This document shows positions 36,291 to 50,000 of a stretch of 64,000 nucleotides of DNA, one piece after another. Origin of the DNA: Callaeas wilsoni (Eukaryota; Chordata; Aves; Passeriformes; Callaeidae); assembly GCA_013398955.1 (NCBI GenBank), contig VWPU01000892.1, forward strand, positions 62,001 to 126,000. Direction: 5' to 3'. Both the position numbers and the translations under genes were made by a program. The notes beneath the pieces are model-generated. The model was not told where the DNA came from. It made no database searches and saw only the letters and a list, made by a program, of their open reading frames with translations. Position 1 is the stretch's first letter, and each line of letters opens with the position of its first letter.

Positions 36291-39200
36291 CCTGGTTTTA
36301 TTTGTAATGACTTGAATGGATGGCGCTGTGGTCTAAAGCACTTCCCAGAATTAGACCTTTTCCCCCCGCCTCCTTTTCCCCTTTTGCCCCATCACACCCC
36401 ACCCCTCAAGGAAAAAGACTAGATGCTCTTCCACCTTCTCTTTCTCTTTTAACCTACAAATCAAATCAAGAATATATATTGCTAAGAATTTGCCACGTTG
36501 TCTAGTTTTACGTGACCTTTGTTCCTCAGCCCCTGTTCTCTTGAATATTGCTTGTGGGCTTTACTGTGAATCCTAGATTCACTCTTCACTTATTTATGTT
36601 CATACCGTAGGGCTTTCCTGTGACCATCTTTAAAAGTGTTTAAAAGTACTCACTGATGACAAAAGTGGAAAGAAGCAAGGCTGTGAAGACTGATGCCTGC
36701 CACCCAATATTAGCATCCAAGGCCTGTCACAAGTGAAAATACTTTAATCTTAGCTAAATTAAATAACAAAAGATTTTCAGGATAAGTGAGGAAGTAATAA
36801 GCACTAGTTTTAGGAGCTTAAATGATCAAGTGAGTTACTCTGTGAATCACAAATGGTGATAGAACAAAATAAGAGCTGGCTCTGGTAAGACTTCTGTCAG
36901 ACAGGGCCATGGACTTTTGTGTGGGATGGTTCCAGGATATGTATCCCTCCACTTCAAGACCACTGATATTCTGTTGAATCAAGGTATGTTCTGATTCAAA
37001 TGGCAAAAAGGAAAAATCCCAAATAACCCAAGACCTGCATTCTCTTTTTTTTTCCCCCCAGTAGTTACACAGCTATGAATGTGCAAACCATATTGGTTAA
37101 CATCAGTGTTGACTGACAACTTTCCATTAAGACTTGCCTGTTTCAGATACTTTCAGATGATTACTCTTTAAAAAGTGCAATCCCAAACAGTCTCCTAGAA
37201 CTGAGACTAGACAGCATTTCAAAGGTGATGAAAAAAGCTATTTGCAATCACTGGCCATATCGCTGAATTTTTAGTTTAAACTCTGAGCTTAGCTGTAATA
37301 GAATTTAAAGTAACCCTCACACAACAGTGGAGCAGAACTGATAAGACTTAGAATGAAAATGGATGTATTTATTTTCATTCTGTCTCTGAGAATGGCAATG
37401 GGAGATGCCATTTAGGAAGTGTGTACAAGCCTGAACACTGTTTGCAGTCCATCCCCTGGTACTCACCCAGATGAGGCTATTTAGTTTGTATTTGTTGACC
37501 TTTTACACATGAATTTCTTCAGTCCCTTTCTAAGGCTCTTGGTGCACCTACAGCTTACCATGGTCACTTTTGTTCAGTAATATATTAACCAAGAAGGTCA
37601 CAAAGGTAAAAGTCAGATGTACATACTCAGAAGAACACAAGAAAAGCATTACATTTGTACTAGTATTTATAAATTTTGCATGTCCAATAGCTGTTGTTTT
37701 GCTGTTTATATTCGAACGTTTGATCTAGAGTGGATTTTACAGTCAAATAGCATTCATTATAATAGACATTCAGCATCAAAGACTTGAGAAGTGTCCTCTG
37801 CATATGTGCTACAGGCACATTGGTGGCAGTGTATTTATGGGCGTTATCAAAATATCTTAACACCTGAGCATCTTACAATCATTGATGAATTTGTAATCAT
37901 ATGCCTACGGGGAAGAGATTAAGTTGGAATTCCCCCTTTCAAAGACAATTTATTGAAAATTCAGGAAAATTAAACAACTTACCAAGATCCAACAGGAATT
38001 GTGGGGAGCCTTTGTCTCTTGAGTCCTGTTCTGGTGTCACCATTCACCTCCCTGTCAACCTGAGCCTGCAGTGACTGGCATAGGAACAGACCCTCACCTA
38101 GATCTTTGGTACTGGATCACTGTAAAATCAAATCCTGCAGGTACAAAATTACCATTTGTTTTACCTAGATTTTGACTAGCTTGAAACAAATCTTTGATGA
38201 AGGAGCTGGAAGAAAGCCTGTAAGTGATATATGTATATTTTTTTCATTTTTTAGAGCTTTTCCAAAAGGTAGGAAAAATAAAAGGGTTAAACAGGTAACT
38301 ACCTAAATTTGCAGTCAGGCCAAACAGCGCATGATGAACATCAGAAGTTGAGGTACATGATGGATGTCAACTGAGCAGCTTTTGTTTTCTAAGTTGTCAT
38401 TTTGTGACTGTTCCATTTCATAACTTATTGCTCTCTATCCTGAATTACGAGATGCTGTTTAACAACTGGTCACAATAGGAAAATATGACAGATTCATCAT
38501 TATACAAATGTGCATCCAAAACTGTCACCGGTTGTAATTTTGTCATTATTCTCCTTTTTGTAAAATTTAAGTGCACTTGGAATATGAAGTAACTTTGTCT
38601 ATTGACCCATTTTTGACTTGTACCTGTGCTTCCATAGATTTCAGCTAAAGTTGCTTGAGCGTAAAAACTGGTGTTGTGTAACATAATTTTTGTTCATTTC
38701 CATTTAGGCAGGTTCTAAATACACAGAAGATAAATGATAAATTATCTTTGCTGCACTGGAATAGGCAGTATCATCAGACAGATAGCAAAGTTGCTATAAA
38801 TTTGAAGATGGACAATTTTTTCTTCTAACTTCCTGAAAAGACACTTAAATCATTATCTGAGATATGCGTGAGTGCCAATAATCGTTCTCTATGAAACTCT
38901 GAAGAAAAAAGATGTTAAAATGTTAAGGCAAAATAAAATGATAGATTAGATGACATTTGCTTAATACATGATACTTTTTTTAAAAGCAGTAATTTACTGA
39001 GTTCAGATAAAACTTTTTGAAAAAATCTCTGTACAAAAAATAGTTATTATCATGAACACCAGTTTGGAACATTAGAAAGAAATTTGATTTTAGAATCGAA
39101 GTGCTTTTGCTTGGTTCAACTCATTTTGACCAGCATGAAGTGAATGTACCTGTGATGTCTGTGCTGCCCAAATAGTGTGTTTCTAGAGACTTCTGCTCTC

Positions 39201-42200
39201 CTCCTCTCTGTGGCTTGTAGTCCAGCATTAATTTATAGCTCCTCTGAAGCACGGTTTCAGAGTTGCAGGACAGAAGAGTATCACAGAAAAGGCTGTCTAA
39301 AGAGAGAGAACAATGCAGAGAATGATCGATTGAGGAAATTGTACTGTAATTCTTGTGAGACCTGGCACATATTTCTGCTTGACAACCTGAAACAAAGTAT
39401 TGTAGTCAATTTGACACATGGAATAATTTTGTCTTGGGATGACCTGACTTTCTAAATCAACACCTTTTGTTTCTTTTTATTTTTTTTCCTGAAAGAAAGA
39501 GATATTTTCTGAAAAAAAAAATCAGTTTTAAGGAAACTGTATTTCCCACTGATAAATGGAAAAAAAATATCCTGAGCCACTCTATGTAAAACATAATGTT
39601 TCAAATGATGATTTATTGTATTTTTTCAGTGCCATTCAGAAGTTATTACAAACAAATCTCTAATATACTTATTTATGAAAACACAAGCCCACAGTAATAT
39701 TACTTATATTTTAAATAAAATGAAAATGATGCATTTGGTGACTCAATAGTGAGGAGCATTTGAATTACGCAGTTATGTTAATTCAAGGAAAATGGCAGTT
39801 TTTTAAAAATTGTTCCTTAAATTGTGTAGTCTTTCCATATTGTGCGTAGTAAGTGCTGCTCACAACAGTTTAGAAGTGTTATTTATTACCACAGATTTAG
39901 GACAGAGTAAAAAGTATTGAAACTTGCAGTTCAAATTGAGACAGTGTTCCTAAGATAGAAATCTAATGAGACCTTCAGCTTGTGGCTCTGTTTTCATCCA
40001 TGTCAGTATACTTCTCATCATGCCAAGATCTCAAAGAACCTGTTTAAAACTGTAGGATCCTACTCCCAAATAAACCCAAGTTAAAAAAACCCAACATACA
40101 CTTGTTGTTGCATGCTGCTGACTCTTTAGTAAGAGCATTTTTCTTGAATGGTTTAGAGCAGAACTTGTATCACTACTGTCTTTCTTCCCTGAAAATCATT
40201 CCTTCTTCATTATTAAACACAATTAAAGGTAAGACAGCAAACAGGCTTCTAAATTACAACTGGAAGAAAAGAAATAAAACTAATATCTGCTGGCCAGAAT
40301 TAAACTGTATACTATTTTTTTAACAATGAAGCTAGAAAAAGAATTTGAACAGAATTTTTAATGAACCAAGTATTTCTTCACATCTTCACATGCATTTTTT
40401 TTCTTCCACAATTTGTAGTAACCTAAAAAAATCCTTAGTTGACTAAGAAAACAGTTTTTATGAAGTTTGTAAAAATTACACAAGAATAAGAATTAAGATT
40501 CAGAAGTGCACTGGATAATGCAATTGCTGTTTCTTGTGAGAAACCAATATTAAAAGATGCTAGAAATATTTCAAGAAATTGTATTACATAATAATTGATA
40601 ATTAAAAAGTTGGTAAAAGATAGTACTAGAAGTAGACAACCACCACATAACCAAAATCTGTCCTTTGAAGCAACATTTTTTCTCTATTTTTCTCTTAGTT
40701 TTCTATGTCTCTATTTTTTCCTATTCATTCTTCCCCTTTTTCTAGACATGCAAGAGACCATAGTTCAGACACTCATACTTCACACAGCATTCCTGTTCAA
40801 GGAATTCAGCATGTGCTCCTGAAGATTAGTTTCATTAGTTTGAACACAATTCAAAAAAAAATTTCTGATTTGCTTACGATGATTATGGAAATATTTACAC
40901 AAGACTTAATTTTATTTTTTTACATTAAAATATTTTCTAGTGAGCTTTGGCTATACTGCATAGGCTTTCCATATATCCAGATAGTCATATATATTTCAAA
41001 TATTTAGTTTTTAATGTAAACAGTTGGTTAGCAAAATGAAAGGGAGTTTGTCAGCATTTTAGTGACTTTTTGCACAAATTCTCCAGATATAAAAGGGTAC
41101 AGCTTTATATATTTGTACCTATTTTCCTTCTTTGAAGAATGGTTCCAGGAACCATAATTACGGTTGGTGCATGACTTATAGGAAAGACTAATCCCTTTGA
41201 AGTCAATGCAATTTTAGTGATATTTAAGATAATCAAGGCTACAGAAAGAAGCAAAACCAGCCATACCTCAGATTTTATGGGGAGAGCATCTAGCATGCTC
41301 AGCTGCTCTAGAAAAGAACCCGAAGCTATGGAAGGGACCTTTTCTGAAGGTAGCCTTGGATTTGGTCATGACTCCTGGAGATTACTGATGTTAATGGCAG
41401 TGGCATTGACTCAGAGGGCACTGCAGGCTGTTGCTGACAGCAGATTGAGTTGCATTTCCAAAAAAATCTTTTAAAAAACCTTTTCTTGGTATCAGACTCA
41501 GAAACCTGTCATCCATTCCTTCGGAGGTAAGTTAGTCTGGATATGCAATTGAAAGTTTCTTTTCCATTTTGTAGAGTGGGAGGTTCACAGACGACTCTTA
41601 AACTTTTTACTAACCTATCTGTCAAAGCCAAGGAAGCAAAATTTGCGGGAAACTACTGATTTGGTGGTCTAGCAAAAAAAGCTAGTCCCTCCCTATAACT
41701 CTCTTTTATTTACACTGAAGTCATATCGGGTATGCTATGGTTGCTATACATATGATACAGAAGTAAAATGAGATAGAAGCTATATTTCAGTATTTTGTTC
41801 CTTCAGATCATATTCTAAGACATGTTAAGGTATTATTAGAATAACAGAGTCCAGTAGAGCTGGTTTTGTGGGAAAATAAAAGCCAGATTTAATTAAGTTT
41901 ATAGACTCATAAAGACTTTTTCAATTAATACATTCAAATAAACTTTCAAAATATCAATGCAAAATACATTGACATATGAAATAAAAATTCTCCACATTGC
42001 CTATTAGCAAATTTATATTGCTTCCACGTGTTTTTTTCTTTTCAGGAAGATATCAGCTACTAGTGTCAGTAATACAATACTTGCTATTGCCTCCTCACAT
42101 CACGAAGCTTCTAAGATTTTATTTTCTTATCAGTATTTGAAACGAGAACTGGTGTGGTATATTATAGCCCTCTTAATATAACCTGACACTGGCAATTTAA

Positions 42201-43046
42201 ATGTTGGTCATAGTTTGGCACAAAATTCTGACTAAGAGTTCCTGGTTGTCACTGAAGTCCTTTTAGATTTAAGCAAAACTGTAATGGCAGTGGAGAAAGG
42301 ATGAAGCCAATATCTTCCTGGGTGACACTGTCAACGCGGCAGCACCAGCTGCGATGAATCGCTGGTCACGCTCCTCACCATGACAGTAACAGCATGGCAG
42401 GCTGTGGCAGAGTGTTTGGTTACTGAGAACTTCAGAAAGCAATGGAAGTGTATTATGTTTATATAATTATTATTTATAACTATTGTTGGTGATGGGAGAA
42501 ATGGTTGAAAGTGCCGTTTTGTAGCGCTTCTTGAATTACATGCAAAGTAAAATGATGCGTTTGAAAGTGCTTATTTAGTCTTGAGTTGACTAATTATTAA
42601 CTACATTCTTTTCCTCTCTTGTCAGTGAGGGGCTATTAACCGAAATCTGCTTATTGTGAGAGATCACTCAGCTGCACGGTATTTTAACATGCTTTTGTAC
42701 GACATTAATTCATGCTGGTACTGTGTGCACACAAGAATCTCCTCTCACTGCTCTCCTCGGTCATCAGATATCGCTCCAAAAATACTAGAGTCTGTTTATA
42801 CACTTGCAGTGCTAGGTGGAGAGAAAGAAATAAATTTAAAGCTAACTTCTGTTTTCCCTTCACTGACTAAGACCTGCATTTGACCTCAAAATGGGGCAGC
42901 CTTCAGAGATCCTCACACAAGTAGGAATCCCTGAAATTTGAGTGCTATTTCTTAGTTATAAATAATAACGATATTCTTGATGGGTGGCAGCTAATGAGTG
43001 TCGGTGCAAACGGCGATTTCAGCAGGAAGGGGTGCCGGCAGAGGCC

Positions 43047-44018
43047 TTACTGACTGGAGTACTGCACAGTGCTGTACTTTGTCACTCGTCTCCGGGAGGT
43101 GCCTGGAGACGCTGTGCCCATTCCCTGGCCAAGGTGACAGTCAGCACTGAGCATCTGACCTGTGCTGCTCAGGCCCCCCAGATTTGCTCCCCCCAGGCTT
43201 GTTCCTCCCAGGCTGCTCATCCCAGACCCTGACACTACTCTCTCCGTGACCACCATATTGTGGGTATTGGATAACTCTGAGGGAATATTTATTAGGCTGC
43301 CCGGCATGCCTGAGGCAGGCCTGAACACCCTTTCTGTCACTACCACATTTGACCCATCTACTAAATCAGGAATGCTCAGAGATGCTGGGAGTCGGGAGTT
43401 AGGCGCAATTACTCTTTCCGTGACGATAACATTGGAGCCCTCTGTGAGATCGGGGATGTCTAGCATGCCACGCAAATCAGAGGCAGACGCAGGCCCGACA
43501 ACCCTCTCTGTCACAACGACGTTGGATGCACGCAGAGGGTCAACGCAAAGAGAGGGGGAGCCGGAGGTGTAGGTCTCGGTCACCGTCATGTTGCCGTGGA
43601 GCAAGGGATCCGGCATCGGCCTCGGGGGCTGTATGGTTGTCCCAGACGTGTAGGTGTTTTCCGTAACAACCGTTGTAGTGCCAACTGGGGGAGGCATAGG
43701 TGCACTTCCATTGACAATGATGGTGGTACCAGGTGGCGGGAGGTTTAGATCACTTTCAGGGCTGGGGAAGGCAACATTGACGCCTGGCCAGTGTGGGTTG
43801 ACATCAGGGAAAGGTTCAATCTCTTTGCCCAGACAGATCTCTGCTAGGGTCTTAAATTTTGGTCCTAATGTATCCAAATATGTTTCATCTGTATCTTCTC
43901 CAATAAAGCTGCAGCAACCCACGGAACCAACAGGAGTACCGACTCCTTCATGATCATAGATTAATAGGCAGTCATTTGCTGGCCGACCTTCATCTTCGTC
44001 TGCATACACAAATGCTTT
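43047..44018 (-). CDS. DSG1/DSG4: DSG1/DSG4-type exon 16: catenin-binding block, repeat tail, stop
   Basis: 972 bases ending in TAA (43047-43049). It starts [20 protein letters not shown], then [20 protein letters not shown] and [18 protein letters not shown] (plakoglobin-binding region), a proline-rich linker and the repeat domain, ending [15 protein letters not shown]. The acceptor is AACTACAG. Confidence 0.95.
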   Translation of the reverse strand, partial: KAFVYADEDEGRPANDCLLIYDHEGVGTPVGSVGCCSFIGEDTDETYLDTLGPKFKTLAEICLGKEIEPFPDVNPHWPGVNVAFPSPESDLNLPPPGTTIIVNGSAPMPPPVGTTTVVTENTYTSGTTIQPPRPMPDPLLHGNMTVTETYTSGSPSLCVDPLRASNVVVTERVVGPASASDLRGMLDIPDLTEGSNVIVTERVIAPNSRLPASLSIPDLVDGSNVVVTERVFRPASGMPGSLINIPSELSNTHNMVVTERVVSGSGMSSLGGTSLGGANLGGLSSTGQMLSADCHLGQGMGTASPGTSRRRVTKYSTVQYSSQ

Positions 44019-47000
44019 CTGTAGTTTGCAAAAACAAAACAAAAAAAATAATAATTAAAAGAACAGAAGAACAGAGTGAATTTTGTCAGGTTTTTAACCA
44101 TGAATACTCAAACCATGGTAAAGTTTCCCTAACCACAGTGAGGCCCGGCTGATTTGAAAAATAGGACATCAACAGGACAGACTATACCATCAACATTTTT
44201 TAACCTTGAAACAAGTTTATTTAAATATTACTGTGTTCTATTTTTGTTTCTGCCAGCACGTAGCATCTCAGATTTGGCCTGTTGTCAGTGGGTCTGTCTG
44301 TGGGGCAAAAGGGACAGGCAAACATGCCTTCTTTGGGCAGTAGTGTCTGAACAAAGTGGTAGGAAGAGGAGTGAAGCAGGGTGGCGAGGGAAGCAGTGAA
44401 GAGACCAGGATAGAGGAGATGGGATGGAGGATTGTCCACAGTGGGGGAGACTTGGTGAGTCCAGAGGGGAGTCCATTTTGAGCAAGAAGGAAATCGCCAG
44501 CTGGGGATGATGTTGCGGATCCTGGAGTGGTCATTGCAGAGAGATCAGGCAGGAGAGAGGAGAATTTAGTGTGAGTGCAGAGTGAGGTTGGAGGAAGCAG
44601 GAAAGGATGGAAGGAAAGGAGGCCTGAGAGGGAGAGTCAGAGAGTGTGGGGATTGAGATGGTCCAGGAGGATAGCAGGAGTAATATGTGGAGACCTATGG
44701 CTGGCAGACAATTAATACATAATGCTCCAGGCTAAGGCAGGAAAATGGCAGTCTGGGAGAAATCCATGTTCAGGATGTCAGGACTGCTCTGTTCTCTCCT
44801 CCACTGAACCTTGTTTAGATTTTGAAATATAGCAATCCTTATATCTTAATTGATATTTTGGTGATATGCAATTAGAATGTTTATGCCTCACAGTTCATGC
44901 ATATGAATAAAAATATAGCCTGTGAAACCATTAATCATGTAAATTCCACTATTTTTTTAATCCCATATGTAAAGGCTAGTTAAAGCATTGCCAATTGAAA
45001 AACTGCATATCGGTGTCACTGTCAGTTCACAAGTCTTTTAGAGAGCAGAAGTGGCAATAAAAGTAAGGAAGAACTGATGTTTAAAGCTCTTTAAGGATTA
45101 AAATGACTTCATCAAGCAAGCTGTACAGGAAGAAGGAGTGAACAATTTCACAAAGTTATTATATATTTATACACTGAGAAAGGTGGAAAATACATAAGTT
45201 TGGTGGGTACTTATGAAGTACTTCCTTACTTAATTACTTCCTACCCATACTTGCAGTGTGTCTCCCAATTTTACAAAAAGGCTGTTGAACAATCCATCCA
45301 CTATGGCAGCAGCTCAAAGACAGTACTACTACTACTACTAGCGTGTAACTTTTCCTACCACTGTGGTCAGCTTTGCTCTCACAGCAGTCTTACAACACGG
45401 AAGTTTCAATTTGTGTAGAATTAATTGGGATTTCCACCATGTAACCTGGGAAGGAGAATCTAACAGAAAGCATACTCACAGATGTAACTCAAAGAATAGC
45501 AACTAATTACCTCAGAGAAATAGTTGTCTAGGAAGGCCATGTTCACTCCTCCTTCTCGATACTCTTTTATTGTTCCTCCAATTGACCCTTTTGCTTCCCC
45601 TGTTCCAGAAATTCCTCCAGCTGTTCCGTAGCCAGTACCAGTGCCGTAGCCAACCCCTGTAGTTTCTTCAACACCAGAAGCTACTACTCCTCCTCCTCCA
45701 TATGTATTATTATATATGTCTGAAAACAGAAAATGTTATCCTTCCTGTGCTCTGTGAAACTTTACACGTAATTTGTCAGTTGTTTTTACAAATGCTATAA
45801 TGACACTACTGAGTTTCTAAAGGTATTTTAGACCAATTTCAGTCACAGGTACATGCACAGGTACCAAACATTGAAACTGCAGTATTAATTAAATACGTAT
45901 TAACAGACACCTAAGCCCTGGATTTTGTTCCTGGCTAGGCAGCATGTGCACATGGGTTTTAGAAAATCAGTGATTTACTTCTGTTATTGGCTGGAAAGAT
46001 TAATCTGTCTAGTGTGTATATATATATATATATATGCTGTCATGGGATTTGTGTTAGAAAATCAGATAATGTTTATGGATATTTACGCAAATACATAAAT
46101 GTACATTTATGGTCATATTGGCATTAATTTTTTTTTTCCCTTACACACTTAGAAAATAAGGAGTTTTATAACTCCTTTCACATTTTCTAGTAGTGAGATT
46201 TTTTAGGAGAGAGCAACAATGGATCAGAATAACCACCAGTTTATAATCCAGAATGAAAATGGTCTTTACAATAAGCTATAAAGTAATACTTACAGGATTT
46301 TATCTTCTCCAGATTTTTTTAACACGTGATAACAAGGAAAGAGTTTTCTTAATGATCAGCACATATTATAATAAAAGAATTGCATACAGTAGTCTTGACT
46401 GTGGTTACACTGGGAAACAGAGGCTAAATTACATTTTTTTTTTCATTTTTATGAAATGAGAAATATGAGTACATTTTTTGTATAATAAATATTCATCAGA
46501 GAAGTTGTCTTGCAGAGTAACATTGCTTCATGTTAGAAGCTAGTGAAAACAGATCTGTGCCAGCATCCTTCCTTCCTGTTCTGAAGTAAGGAAAGGAGGA
46601 GAAAGAGAAATTGGCACAGCTTGACGTATTTTGTATGATCATTGAATTCCTGGAGGAACCTTATCTCAGAAGCATACATTTATTGTGCTATGTATCAGCT
46701 TGTCTAGGTTAATACACAAATTCTCAGTAATAATTAGCTACTTGACATGCTTCCTTATGGGAAGCAGAGCCTGGAAACTGGGAAGAACTGAAACTTTTAT
46801 CCAAGTTATGAAAGCAAATATCCTTATTCTGGCTCAAGATTCATTTCTGCTAAAACTGGTATCTTGGAAAGGCCCTCCATTCAGTAGCTGCACTGATAAA
46901 GAACAAATGCCTGGGTTTTGAAAGCCTTGGCAGTTATTTCAAAATAAGTGTAGTTTGCAGAAAGGAATCTGCTCAGAAGCTCAAACCCCAGATTCTTTAT

Positions 47001-50000
47001 TCATACTGGAGGTCCTACCAGCATTAGTTGGACTATCTGCAGATGTGAGATTGGAAGGGTTGGGTTATAGCTGGGAAACAAAAGGACTCCATGAATCAGA
47101 AGGTATGAAGTTCTGAAAGATATCTTTATGACAGCATAACATAGTGGATTTAAGAAGATTTAAGGATCTGCTTACCAGAAGGTTCACCAAAATCACCTCC
47201 TGCTGCTGTTGTTGGGCCAAGAATGTGTGAGACATCCTGGAAAATAATATTTTGACTCCTTGAATGATTACCTTGAAATTCCCATATGAAGACCAAGACT
47301 TTGTAAATTATGTTAAGGAATTAGCAGTCCAAACTGTTAATAATAGTTATTCATTATCACCATCTCCATTAACAAACAAAACAAAACAAAAAGAAGAGAC
47401 GACAAGTTTTTTTCATTGTCAACACAAACAATGATCAGTGAAGATGATTTATGTTCCCATTTCCTAAACTTGCACTGAAGAAGCTTGCAAGTTATTATGT
47501 TTCATCTGAAGGAATAGTGACACCAAACTGTTGTGCAAAACTAACTGACCACAGCTTAAAACACATAAACTCCATCAGCGAATGTTCATTAAGAATCATC
47601 TTACTTATCTGCCTGGCAAATGTTGACAAGGCCAGACTTGTTTTAGATGATACAGTGCTACTATCACTTTCTATAGTCAAATGCAGCCTTTTCTCTAAAT
47701 AGGAATTACTTCTGGTTTTAGAAACATGGGATGTACTGACCCTGTCTTCAGGCTGTGCACCTTCTATTCCCCATGGATGAATTGCCCCTTCTGTGCATTC
47801 AGGTACAGGTTCAAATCCAGTTCCAACTCCACCTGCAGCACCGGGTCCACAGCCACAACAGTCACTCATTGACATCAAAATTGGAATCACTGAACAGGAA
47901 AGGAACAGGAAACAAGGATTTAGGACATCTCTTCCTCACAGGAATAGCTGCTTTCCCCAGAGGGCAGGTGCTCATGAACTTTTGAAAATATGCCCTTAAA
48001 ATGTTTCTAACCAAGCAGCCTGTAAGTCTGGCTTTCTGAATCATTATCTGCTTATGGAGATGCATGTATTTAGAAATTCAGAATAATTTGTACCTTTAGT
48101 TATAGCAGAGCAACACAGGGGTGGGGCTGTCCAAATTTATGCTTATACACCTGGGAACAGACTTTGATCTATCTCAGCTGAACCAATATAAGTTGCATAC
48201 ATATGAAAATTAAACAAACAGAACAAGTCTTGCTATGTATAGCATTCAGTGCTATTCTTTCCTGATAAATAAGCGTACATTTGTCTCTTTAAGTATTGTA
48301 ATTGAAAAGAAGTATACATTAGTAATAATAGACATATGAGAATCAGTGAAGAAGCCACCTGACTACAGTGATCTTTGGCTAAGGCTCCAGTTGCAATTTT
48401 CACATTACATATACATAATGCTTGATTTGAAAAAGCAGTAGGGACAAACCCCAAGCCCTAGTGTCACCAAATGTTTACATAGAGTGAGTCAGGTTTCCCA
48501 GAGTGCTGCATTATGCTTGGTTGTTTAAAGAACTGAGTGCTGGAAATTGTGGAATGCTGTAATGGCCAGCATCAAAAATACTGCTTATTTTAGAAAGGAA
48601 ATGCAATATTAATTCATAGAATCATAGAATGGCTTGGGTTGGAAAGGATCTTAAATACCATTTAGTTCCAACCCCTCCGCCATGGGCAGGGATACTTTCC
48701 ATTTACCAAGTTGCTCAAAGACCCATCCAGCCCAGCCTTGAACACTTCTAGGGACAGGGCATCCACAACTTCTCTGGGCAACATGTGCCTCTGTCTCATC
48801 ACCCTCACACTAAAGAATTTCTTCCTAAACCTACTGTTTTTCAGTTTAAATCCATTGCTCCTTGTCCTGTCACTACATGCCCTTGTAAAAAGTCCCTCTC
48901 CAGCTCTCTTGCAGTCTCTCTTGAGGTACTGGAAGGCTGCCCTAAGCTTTGCTTTGGAGCCTGCTCTTCTCCAGGCTGAACAGTCCCAACTCTCTCAGCC
49001 TGTCTTCACAGGAGAGTTGCTCCAGCCCTCTGATTACTTGAACATCAAAGTGAAATGAAAACGGGAAAGGGCCATACCATGTACAAAGTGCTGCCTCATA
49101 CTGCGTGTCTAAGGGCATATTTACTCCAGACTATGAGAGGAGATTTCCAAAGGCAGAAAGACAGCCTGTCCTGTAAGATAAACCATCTGGGGACTACAAA
49201 CTGAATTCTGATGCTTCAAAATTTTGTGTTTGTTGATTCCTACTAAACAAAGATCATAAACCCGAACCAAGCCTCCCTCCTCATAAAATCAGTGGGAAAA
49301 AAAAATCAATTTCCTCAGGTTTTGTAGTCAGTATTTCTGCAATGGGAGCTTTTAGGTGTTGATTACTTGATGCCCAGGCCATGAAAGAAGGTTGATCAGC
49401 TATGATTGTGGTGGTCTGAGATATAATTGCTTATATGAATTCTAACTTGAATCCATGAAGCTCATAATTCTCCATGAATGCTAGGACAAATGAATTAATG
49501 TTCTGTTTTGGTCCTGTTATCATAAATGCTACTTGTTTTTTATTAGGTGTAATATTTGGAAGGAGTAGCCAAAACTTTCAAAATCTAAGATGATTTGTTG
49601 TCCTACTACTGAAATCTGGCTTTGAGTTCAAAGGAACCTTGTTCTTTAGATCCTTTCATGCCCAACTTGGAGCTGATACTTGGCCATTTCTTCTAGTGTA
49701 ATGGAGGTACAAATTGCAAAATGTAAGTGAGAGGAGAGCTCTATCTGAAAATTGGATAACAAGTCTTAGAAAGGAAGTGGTTAATTTTGAATGAAAAATG
49801 TATGTATGTATAACATAAAGTATATAGAAATTATTTTCATTTAAAAGACAATTTTTTTCTCTGTCAAATATCCAATAGAAGCCAATGGATTAACAACCAA
49901 CTGAAAAAATAACCTTATTTTAGAAGAATTAAAAAATGCACTATTTACACTATTTAGAAAAGTAATAAAATTGTTTTCTTAGTTTGTTACTTACAAACAA

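Larger units (their letters stand above)
30300..43046. other. Intergenic region between the two desmogleins
   Basis: About 12.7 kb of AT-rich DNA. It contains the possible divergent exon at 30485, a T30 run at 31720-31749 and CR1 pieces between 33.68 and 36.29 kb. It also includes the 3'UTR of the right-hand desmoglein at its right end (AATAAA candidates on the minus strand at 42118-42123 and 41705-41710). No cadherin exon is recognisable, so no third desmoglein lies here. Confidence 0.6.

Noticed and set aside
43162..43953. Plus-strand open frames opposite the last exon of the DSG1/DSG4 gene
   Set aside because: They are antisense shadows of the repetitive VVVTER coding sequence (reading as TLSVTT repeats), with no splice or start context of their own. 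The same applies to 8321-8641 opposite DSG2 exon 15.
46015..46035. TA-rich runs as TATA boxes
   Set aside because: They lie inside introns with no start site nearby; they are plain microsatellites.
47805..47820. tRNA B-box-like GGTTCAAATCC
   Set aside because: It lies inside exon 13 of the DSG1/DSG4 gene, in codons for the FEPVPEC motif. No A box or cloverleaf surrounds it.
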